Made by a program: the position numbers and the translations under genes. From positions 115,338-179,337 of the forward strand of contig JARGOX010000014.1 of assembly GCA_029233925.1 (NCBI GenBank): 64,000 nucleotides of DNA, given 5' to 3'. The notes beneath the pieces were generated by a model. The model did not search any database and was not told the DNA's origin. It saw only the letters and a list, made by a program, of their open reading frames with translations. Positions 51,003 to 58,148 of the stretch are shown here, one piece after another; within the stretch, counting starts at the first letter, position 1; the number at the start of each line of letters is the position of its first letter. The DNA comes from Rhizobiaceae bacterium (GTDB lineage Bacteria > Pseudomonadota > Alphaproteobacteria > Rhizobiales > Rhizobiaceae).

Positions 51003-52133
51003 ATGTTTGTAAACTCAGGCCTGTTCACATCTGAGAGCGTTTCCGACGGCCACCCTGACAAAATTTGTGACCAGATCTCCGACGCCATCCTAGATGCGTG
51101 TCTGGAGCAGGATGCCCGTTCGCGCGTCGCCATCGAAACGGCCATAAAGGGCCGCACGCTTTGCCTTCTTGGTGAGATCACCACCAGCGCCAATATCGAT
51201 CTCGCCGCCATCGCAAAGGGCGTGCTGGTCGACATCGGCCATGCGGGTGGCCGCTGGGGGCTGGACCCTGACGGCCTCATTCTCATCAAGGATGTCACCC
51301 TGCAGTCGACGGAGATCAAGGCCGGCGTCGATGGTGATGAACTTGGCGCTGGCGACCAGGGCATCATGTTCGGCTTTGCGTGCGACGAAACGGATGCGCT
51401 GATGCCAATGCCGATCGAACTTGCTCATGCATTGATGCGCGCGCATCGCGAATTGCGCCGTTCACCTGAAGGCGCCCTGGTCGGTCCAGATGCGAAATCC
51501 CAGGTGACTGTCCAATACGCAGAAGGCCGACCTGTTGGCATTGACGCTGTCGTCCTGTCTACCCAGCACGATGCAAGCCTTTCCCTCTTGGACCTTCGCG
51601 ATCTCGTGAGATCGGCGCTTATCGAACCTGTCCTGGGCGATCTGCTGACATCCGAGGTGAAGGTTTACGTCAACCCGGCCGGTAGCTTCGTTCAAGGCGG
51701 ACCGGCGGTGGACGCTGGCCTGACCGGTCGCAAAATCATTGTCGATACCTATGGTGGATATGCCCGGCATGGTGGCGGCGCTTTTTCAGGCAAAGACGCG
51801 ACCAAGGTCGATCGTTCGGCGGCCTATGCCGCCCGCCAGCTAGCGCGCGATGTTATCGCTCGCGGCTGGGCGCGGGCCTGCGAAGTCCGCGTTGCATATG
51901 CCATCGGTATGGCCGCGCCAATGGCGGTAATGTTCGACACTTTCGGCACGGAGACCGGTGCACAGCCCGAGGACAGATATCAAGCCCTCGGTTTTGACAT
52001 TGCAGCGATGATGCGCCCTGGCGCGATTATCAAACGGTTGGGCTTGACCAGGCCATGTTTCAGACGGTCGGCGACCTTCGGGCATTTCGGCAGAAAGGAC
52101 TTTCAATGGGAGGCGCCTATCTCGCGGCCCTAA
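51003..52133 (+). CDS. metK: S-adenosylmethionine synthetase, divergent second-type MetK
   Basis: The 376-residue enzyme makes S-adenosylmethionine from methionine and ATP. Catalytic His17 is in SDGHPDK, the signature GAGDQGIMFGFACDET is near residue 113, and the phosphate-binding GGGAFSGKDATKVDRS starts at residue 257; the ending GHFGRKDFQWE is intact. It appears full-length and functional. Rhizobial housekeeping MetK is, as I recall, longer (about 415-420 residues) and begins with a different MRxxYLFTSESVxEGHPDK head, so this copy is probably foreign. It stands among IS remnants in island 2. It may supply AdoMet for the island methylases (PglX, HsdM) or other use, which is inference. Confidence 0.9.
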   Translation: MFVNSGLFTSESVSDGHPDKICDQISDAILDACLEQDARSRVAIETAIKGRTLCLLGEITTSANIDLAAIAKGVLVDIGHAGGRWGLDPDGLILIKDVTLQSTEIKAGVDGDELGAGDQGIMFGFACDETDALMPMPIELAHALMRAHRELRRSPEGALVGPDAKSQVTVQYAEGRPVGIDAVVLSTQHDASLSLLDLRDLVRSALIEPVLGDLLTSEVKVYVNPAGSFVQGGPAVDAGLTGRKIIVDTYGGYARHGGGAFSGKDATKVDRSAAYAARQLARDVIARGWARACEVRVAYAIGMAAPMAVMFDTFGTETGAQPEDRYQALGFDIAAMMRPGAIIKRLGLTRPCFRRSATFGHFGRKDFQWEAPISRP

Positions 52134-52367
52134 CAGGATCCCAGTGGGAACCAGTTTTCGCAAATGATGCGGGGGTCTATGACCGATTGACTTGCAACCA
52201 ATCGGCCCCCGGTTTTCTCAGCTGCCCAATTCATCGCCCAAAAAATATGTCGTAGGCGGCAAAGTTCGGGAGACGGGTGGTTGCCGGTTTGGAGAAACAA
52301 TAGGCAAATATCAGGGAACATGACGCCCAACGACCTACAATTTCTCTGGATCAACCCGCCAGTTATC

Positions 52368-52505
52368 GGACACAAATCTTTACCTTTTTGGACACGTCCC
52401 GTTGACCGTACACTTTGCGTCCATTATCGGCGTGTCCACATTTATTTAAGAGGTTGAAGCACGCAATGGGACAGATCATTGGCTACGCCCGCGTCTCCAG
52501 CGTGG
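52368..52505 (+). pseudogene. Tn3-family resolvase stub with res-like upstream region
   Basis: The ATG at 52466 begins MGQIIGYARVSS, the conserved catalytic start of serine resolvases (Tyr-Ala-Arg-Val-Ser, with the serine nucleophile at the end). The frame then runs into IS21 sequence at about 52504, so only 13 codons remain. Upstream (52368-52440) lie repeated GGACAC/GTGTCC and CGTCC half-sites, as in the res sites bound by TnpR. It indicates a former Tn3-type transposon cut by an IS21-family insertion. Confidence 0.7.
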
Positions 52506-52850
52506 GGCAGGTTGCTTGTGATCAGCGTGGAGCCGCGCTCATAGCGTTGTGAGATCAACTCAAACAGAAGCTCGGCCCCTGTTTTGCTCAACGGGACAAA
52601 GCCCAATTCATCGATGATCAGAAGCTTGTAGCCAAACATCTGTTTTTGAAGCCGCAGGAGCCTGCGTTCGTCTCTGGCCTCCATCAGTTCATGAACAAGC
52701 GCTGCGGCGGTGACAAATCCAACGGACAGGCCTTTTTGGCATGCCGACAGGCCAAGGCCCAAGGCGACATGCGTTTGCCGGTGCCTGAAACCGAAGAAAA
52801 AGATGCTGATCCACTCGGACGTCAAAAGATGGTCGCCAGTTCACAAGCAT
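52504..52850 (-). pseudogene. istB fragment, IS21-family helper ATPase
   Basis: On the minus strand the frame encodes HVALGLGLSACQKGLSVGF, KLLIIDELGFVPLSKTGAELL and YERGSTLITSNL, the AAA+ core of IstB (Walker B is IIDELG). The Walker A region just before THVALGLGL is disrupted by a frameshift (the upstream part continues in another frame at 52826-52860), and the C-terminus is replaced by resolvase sequence. No istA is present. Confidence 0.85.
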
Positions 52851-52899
52851 AGATTGAGCATAACACCCGGGACTGGACACTCAGTACCTCTATCGTTTC

Positions 52900-52927
52900 T
52901 TGTGCCATGTTGAATCTGTGCTAAGAT
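52900..52927 (+). promoter_or_regulatory. Candidate sigma-70-type promoter of the exported two-gene module
   Basis: TTGTGC (52900-52905) and TAAGAT (52922-52927) are separated by 16 bases, and the ATG of the next gene lies 28 bases downstream of the -10 box, behind a strong GAGGGGGG ribosome site. Position and spacing fit a promoter for the module, but no transcript start is known. Confidence 0.45.
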
Positions 52928-52954
52928 ACGCAAGGTTGTTTTGAGGGGGGCTTG

Positions 52955-55900
52955 ATGGATTGCTTTCGGTACGTTCGCCGCACAATAATTTGCGCAATTG
53001 TCGCGATAGGTTGCATGATGGGAACTACTGGTTCGGCATTCGCCCAGAATAACAGTAACATCATAAATGACTTATTCAACTTTGCAATTAAGCAGACGCT
53101 TCAGGCTGAACAGCGTAAGCAGCAAATGCAGCAACAGCAGGCGCAGATTATTCAGGTACAGACTGCCCTTCAACAGCTTGGCTTCTACAACAAGACGATC
53201 GACGGTGTATGGGGCAGGGGGACAGAGGCGGGCGTGATGGCCTATCGGCGTGCATTCAATTTGCCGCAGGGAGAATTCACAGAGAATGACCTCCAAGGCC
53301 TCCTGTCACGCGCGGCGCAGGGGTGGCGAGATGCAGACGAAATCCGCCGGGCGCAGGTGGGAGGATTCGGTAACCGTAGTGAACTGCTACAAGCGGAACG
53401 AGGGGGGTTTCAAAACCGCGCTCAATCGCAAAGCGCGCTGCGTGACGGGTTCTCCGATGCCAAATCCTATGAAGCCTATAGACGGTCAGGTTTTGCTGAT
53501 CCAAATTCTTATCGAATGGCGCGCGCCGGCGGTTTTAATAACGAGAAGGAATATTCTTCTGCGGCCAAGCTGGGTTTTTCAACTGCCAACGAGTACAATG
53601 CATTTCTTCGGTCGGGGTACCGAACCAAGGCCGCATATGACGATGCGTTAGCAAAGCGCCAACGCATAGCGGCGAACAAAGAAGAATGTACAAAGTCTTC
53701 AGAAAACGCAGATTGGGTTACGGCGGACAAGGCCTGCCGCATCGCAGCCAATGCCAATCCCGATGATCCAGTAATCGCTGCCTATGCCGAAGCCGCGAAT
53801 ACTGCTCTGGAAAAGCAGCGCAATGATCTGGTGGCAGCGCGCGATACTGCGCTAGAGACGTTGAACACGCTGCTTTCCAACCCTGAAAAATTAGAATTCA
53901 ATTCTCTTGAAGTGAAGATCGCAGCCGCGCGCAATAGGCTGGACGAAATTGTGGGCCATTTGGCCTTGGTTGAACTCCAGCAAGACTTTGACGCATGCGC
54001 TGTGGCGGTTGCTGGCGAGGATTGGGTGAATGCGAAGACGGTATGCGGAGCAGCATTGATTCGAGCCCGCTCCAACCCTGCCCATACAGAAGTTGTTGTT
54101 TCAATCGCTGATGAACTTGTCGATATGAAATCAATAGCCGACGCCAATGCGAAGGATGAAGCCGAGAAGGCGGCGCAGGAACGTCAAAGGCTAGCGCTTC
54201 AATCGGCAAAAGAACGCGGCAATGAACTTGTGGAGGACGTGACCGCCTACTCGTCGCGTGGCAACAAGTTTTCGGATGGCTTGGCAGTCGCTCGGGCGCT
54301 TGTCGGAGTCAGGAAGGCCCTCGAAGGAGAAGATGCGGCGACGATTGAAAAATATAGTAATGCGCTATCTGACCTTGTCGATGCAGAAAAGTCCTTTGTT
54401 GCCGACATTGCCGAACAAAAGCATGCGGTGAAACAAGCGGAAATTGCTTCAGCAATGGCGGCGCGCAATGGCGCTGAGCAGATCGACGCGTTTCTAAAGG
54501 AATACGTTTCGCGCAATCTGATGGCGGACAATATTGGCCAGCTGCTCGAATTGCAGTCTGACCTCGACGAGGTGCTGACAGGCGGGAATGCATCGCAGAT
54601 TGCAACTGCGCTAGCGCACGCGCAAGAAGTCGTTAGGTCACAAGGACTTACCGATCAGCTTGGGAGCTTTGTAGCGTCTGCAAGTGCTTCAGTGGTCTCT
54701 GGTGATGATCTTGCTAGAAACCAAGCCGCTACCAAGGCACAAAGTGTCCAGTCTAAGACCGCTGAAAAACAGGCGTCGGATATGGTCGCCGAGGTCGAGG
54801 ATCATTCGCGCGCCGGCGGGCAATTCGACGACCCTATTAGGGTAGGAAAGGCTCTTGTAGCGCTTAGGAAGGCTCTAACTCTAGGAGAGCTTGATACGGT
54901 CCTAAAAGCCAATGAAACGATGGAAGCCGCTCTCAGGATAGAGGCGGAATTCCTGGCTGCACGTGAGAGGCGCCGAGCGGCGTCGACCGAATCACGTCAG
55001 AACGCCCTGGTTCTTGCTGGCGAAGCGGGAAAATCATATAATGCTTTTCTGTTGGACTACATCGCCCGGAACTTGTCCGTAAGTACCATCGACAAGTTGA
55101 TAGTTCTACAAGACCGGCTTGACACGGCTCTCAGTAGCGCGGATTGGCAGCAGGTCATGCTGGCCAATAGCGCTGTCGAGGAATATTTTATCCAAAACGA
55201 ATTGCAGGAAGATTATATCAAATTTTCTGATGCACAAAATGCGAGAGAGGAAAGTGCCGCCAAACTCGCCACCGCCCAAAACGGAATCACGCTCAATCCT
55301 GTAAATCAGGCTCTTCTCGATGGCAGTGACGGCGAGATTCTTCTTCTCCAGAACAAATCGAACGGTGCCCCGAACCTGGCAGCCAATCTTCTGGGGCAAT
55401 TAACGTTTGACAATGCAACTGCAGCCGTCTGTTGGCTCAATCCAATCCCCAATATCTCCACAGCTACTTTGCTAGCCGATCAGAAGATGCGCGATTTGGG
55501 GGTGAGAAATTTCATCGGCAAGGATATGTGTGGTGCCGACTATCTAGCGAAGGCTGACCTTGTACTTGTCGAGCGCGGCGCATTCTTAAGACGCTCAGCC
55601 ACCGACGCACGGCCCGTTATCTTGGACTTTGAGCAAGGCAAGCTTGCAATTTTATTAAAAATTTCTGCTACAGACGTTGCAGCATTTCAATCTCGCCAGA
55701 AGGCGACGGCCGACAAGCTGAAGGCCCAAATCGACGCCGAAGAAGTTGACGGATACAGTCTGGTCTACCTGTCTGCTGGCAATGGCGACATTTGTGTAAG
55801 TACACCCTCTGACATGCTTGCACATCAAAACCTGCTATCGTCTCAAACTGAGGCTCTTTCTTTCTATTTTCAGCAGGGAATTCCAGGAATGTCCTCCTAC

Positions 55901-56620
55901 ACACCAGATCGCGCTTTCGTTCTAGCGCAGCGCAATCTGTGTGCTGGCATATACGCGGATATGAAGGCAATGAAGATTATTCTTGCCGGACTTGATCGCG
56001 AGGGTATTCCACATCTGTTGACGCCTGTGTGGTTTAGCCAGCTGGCTTACAAAGATGCTTTCGCAAAGATCGATGAGACAAAGCAGCAGCGAGAAGCTCG
56101 ACTGCTCGCGCAACGCCAACGTGCGCATGCCGAGGCGGAACTGCAGGCACAACAGGATCAGACTGCCGAAAAATTGCGCAAAGCGAAACAGGAGAATATG
56201 CGTTCTGAAACCCGTGATGCGGCGATGGGAGCGTTGAAATCCTTGCGAGACACCACACTCATTTTCCTCGACCAATCCGGTTCGTCCAACTTCGCTCGAC
56301 TTTTTCCGAGCACGGCGTCTATCAAACGCAGTCTAATCGCTGACAGATGGAAGATCACTGATAAGGACATCACTATGTTCGACTATGGGACGGGAATATG
56401 GAGGGGGCGCCGTGTGGAGGCTTTCCTGGGTCGAGTAGAATACCGGAGCGAGAATGCTGTACTCGGTCAGTACCGGGAGGATTGCGCGATTGTTGGCTAC
56501 CTGATCGACACAGAGTTCAATCAGCTTCGCGATTCTATTGAAACAGTTTGTGTAGACGACGGACCAATCAAGAATTGGAAATCAAGCCATCAATTCGAAA
56601 GCGGATGGTTTGCGCCATGA
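52955..56620 (+). CDS. Large exported peptidoglycan-binding protein with eight 14-residue repeats
   Basis: The ATG at 52955 (GAGGGGGG four bases upstream; a TTG one codon earlier is also possible) gives 1221 residues. A signal peptide ends near AFAQ (residue 31). A PG_binding_1-like domain spans about 64-117 (IQVQTALQQLGFYNKTIDG). Residues 123-234 are eight tandem 14-residue repeats of the form G-(F/W/Y)-x5-(Y/L/I)-x6. A helical region then contains two related modules at about 426-560 and 611-745 (KALEGEDAATI.../RKALTLGELDT; EYVSRNLMADNIGQLLELQ/DYIARNLSVSTIDKLIVLQ). A coiled coil lies near 1040-1090, then a C-terminal domain I do not know. It is coupled by ATGA to the CsgG-like gene. Function unknown; it is probably periplasmic and wall-bound. 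Confidence 0.85.
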   Translation: MDCFRYVRRTIICAIVAIGCMMGTTGSAFAQNNSNIINDLFNFAIKQTLQAEQRKQQMQQQQAQIIQVQTALQQLGFYNKTIDGVWGRGTEAGVMAYRRAFNLPQGEFTENDLQGLLSRAAQGWRDADEIRRAQVGGFGNRSELLQAERGGFQNRAQSQSALRDGFSDAKSYEAYRRSGFADPNSYRMARAGGFNNEKEYSSAAKLGFSTANEYNAFLRSGYRTKAAYDDALAKRQRIAANKEECTKSSENADWVTADKACRIAANANPDDPVIAAYAEAANTALEKQRNDLVAARDTALETLNTLLSNPEKLEFNSLEVKIAAARNRLDEIVGHLALVELQQDFDACAVAVAGEDWVNAKTVCGAALIRARSNPAHTEVVVSIADELVDMKSIADANAKDEAEKAAQERQRLALQSAKERGNELVEDVTAYSSRGNKFSDGLAVARALVGVRKALEGEDAATIEKYSNALSDLVDAEKSFVADIAEQKHAVKQAEIASAMAARNGAEQIDAFLKEYVSRNLMADNIGQLLELQSDLDEVLTGGNASQIATALAHAQEVVRSQGLTDQLGSFVASASASVVSGDDLARNQAATKAQSVQSKTAEKQASDMVAEVEDHSRAGGQFDDPIRVGKALVALRKALTLGELDTVLKANETMEAALRIEAEFLAARERRRAASTESRQNALVLAGEAGKSYNAFLLDYIARNLSVSTIDKLIVLQDRLDTALSSADWQQVMLANSAVEEYFIQNELQEDYIKFSDAQNAREESAAKLATAQNGITLNPVNQALLDGSDGEILLLQNKSNGAPNLAANLLGQLTFDNATAAVCWLNPIPNISTATLLADQKMRDLGVRNFIGKDMCGADYLAKADLVLVERGAFLRRSATDARPVILDFEQGKLAILLKISATDVAAFQSRQKATADKLKAQIDAEEVDGYSLVYLSAGNGDICVSTPSDMLAHQNLLSSQTEALSFYFQQGIPGMSSYTPDRAFVLAQRNLCAGIYADMKAMKIILAGLDREGIPHLLTPVWFSQLAYKDAFAKIDETKQQREARLLAQRQRAHAEAELQAQQDQTAEKLRKAKQENMRSETRDAAMGALKSLRDTTLIFLDQSGSSNFARLFPSTASIKRSLIADRWKITDKDITMFDYGTGIWRGRRVEAFLGRVEYRSENAVLGQYREDCAIVGYLIDTEFNQLRDSIETVCVDDGPIKNWKSSHQFESGWFAP

Positions 56621-57747
56621 TACCTGCGGAGCGGCATAATCAGAGATCGGTCGGAAAGCAGGCCGCGAGGCGGACCTTTTTGCAGTTCCTCGTAATGGTC
56701 ATTGTCGTCAGTGTACCGGCCTTGATTCCGGCATACGCTCAGGAACCGGTGCTACGCGATGTTGCCGATGGGTTGAATTTGCAGCTCTCAGCGGCCGGGC
56801 GGCGGAGCGCAATAGTCCTAGATTTCACGGATATTGACGGCTCACCGACGGACCTTGGAGAATATCTGGCGCGCCACCTCGCTGAAGAACTTTCTGCGCT
56901 GGACAATCAATCCCTGATGCTTTCTCGAGAGGAAGTCGAGAGAAAGTTGGATGCCAGCGACGTATTCACTACGAATCTTTTAGATGCCAGTATAAGAAGC
57001 GATCTCGCAGAAAAGATAGGCGTTGATACGATTATTGAAGGCACCGCCATACCGGCGGGTGGTAAGATCAGGCTAAATGTTCGTGCGGTCGACGCGGTTA
57101 GCGGCAAGATTGTAGCAAATCAATCAGTGACGCTGGTCGCCACGGGTGCCCTCGCCGAGTTGTCAAGTGTAGCGAAAATAGTCGGCTCGCAGTCCGATAA
57201 TATTTCGGGAACCGACACCAAGAGTGGGACTGACACTAAATCCAGCTTCACCCGTGCCGGCGACCGTCCAGGCGATTATCGCGGTGCACCGAAAGTTTTC
57301 GAGCAAAACTATATGTCGGTCGAGTTGAAGTCTTTCGAGGTCATCAATCAGGGCGCCATTCTGGCAACGGTTAGCGTTAAAAACAGCAGTGATATAAAGC
57401 GGCCGCTTATGGTTGCCTTCAATGCTAAAAACTCTGAAGGCATTGCCGATTTCTGGAAGTTTTTCCCACAGCTCAAATCCAGGCTCACCGACAACGCCGG
57501 CAACAGTTATGGTCTTGACGAAGCAAGCGGCCTGCCCTGGCGAAAGGGAACCGAAGACTTCACTACGTTGTGGCCAGGTGATGAAACATTGGTTCAACTG
57601 TCCTATGGAGCCGACGAAATTCCCAGCGGACAGTCGTTCAATTTGGCGTTTGAGGTTTGGTTGGTTGCCTATGCATCGGGCGAATCCAATTGGAGTATGA
57701 ACCCAGTGCACATCCGATTGACTGATATTCGTCCGTTCAAGCCGTAG
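56617..57747 (+). CDS. CsgG/FlgO-like exported protein with C-terminal beta domain
   Basis: The ATG at 56617 overlaps the previous stop (ATGA) and gives 376 residues; the frame extends 23 codons upstream. A Sec signal peptide ends at AYAQ (residue 42). Residues about 62-180 match the CsgG/FlgO-type fold (AIVLDFTDIDGSPTDLGEYLA, then LAEKIGVDTIIEGTAIPAGGKIRLNVRAVDAVSG, both given in part). These proteins assemble in the outer membrane as channels or rings. No lipobox cysteine is seen, so it is not lipidated like CsgG. A six-residue duplication GTDTKSGTDTKS forms a linker, and the last 150 residues look like a beta-sandwich. It probably works with the upstream wall-binding protein. Confidence 0.75.
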   Translation: MIPAERHNQRSVGKQAARRTFLQFLVMVIVVSVPALIPAYAQEPVLRDVADGLNLQLSAAGRRSAIVLDFTDIDGSPTDLGEYLARHLAEELSALDNQSLMLSREEVERKLDASDVFTTNLLDASIRSDLAEKIGVDTIIEGTAIPAGGKIRLNVRAVDAVSGKIVANQSVTLVATGALAELSSVAKIVGSQSDNISGTDTKSGTDTKSSFTRAGDRPGDYRGAPKVFEQNYMSVELKSFEVINQGAILATVSVKNSSDIKRPLMVAFNAKNSEGIADFWKFFPQLKSRLTDNAGNSYGLDEASGLPWRKGTEDFTTLWPGDETLVQLSYGADEIPSGQSFNLAFEVWLVAYASGESNWSMNPVHIRLTDIRPFKP

Positions 57748-57758
57748 GAACAGATAGT

Positions 57759-58148
57759 GTCGAATGTCACCTGAAACTGACCCGTTTTGGTCACCGAGAT
57801 TTGACCCGTTCAGTCTTTATGCTTTCTTCGTCATGATGTGGTCAATGCTGTTGTCTTTTTCGCTATCTCGGAACTGGCTTTGAAGCGACAGCTGTCGTTG
57901 CCAGTCTCAAGAATGCGGCAGCGGTGCGTAAGCCGATCAAGCAAGGCGGTGGTCATCATGGGATCCCCGAAGTCCGAGACCCATTCATCACACTCCAGGC
58001 GGGTAGTGATGATGCGGCTGGTTTTCATGGAGCCTGCTGATGCAGTGGAACAGCTGCGCGCCGCGAACTTTGGCAACGGGATGTAACCCAACCCGTCGAT
58101 GATAATGCAGTTCATCGGTGTCAGCTTCCGGATGATCTGCCCGGCGTT
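57759..58148 (-). pseudogene. Second IS21-family remnant (istB 3' part and element end)
   Basis: Near 57765 the IS21-type terminal sequence appears (TGTCACCTGAAACTGACCCG with a repeat TTTGACCCGTTCAG). On the minus strand a frame encodes [33 protein letters not shown] and [19 protein letters not shown], the C-terminal half of IstB from a subfamily other than the fragment at 52504. The expected Leu/Phe-rich segment after LPK is partly frameshifted. The fragment ends at 58148, directly touching the brxL stop. Confidence 0.85.

Larger units (their letters stand above)
52134..52954. other. Stretch of transposon debris between metK and the exported repeat protein
   Basis: About 820 bases without an intact gene. 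It contains a Tn3-type resolvase start with upstream res-like repeats (52368-52505), directly fused to an istB fragment of an IS21-family element (minus strand, 52504-52850), and then the promoter region of the following exported protein. Confidence 0.7.
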
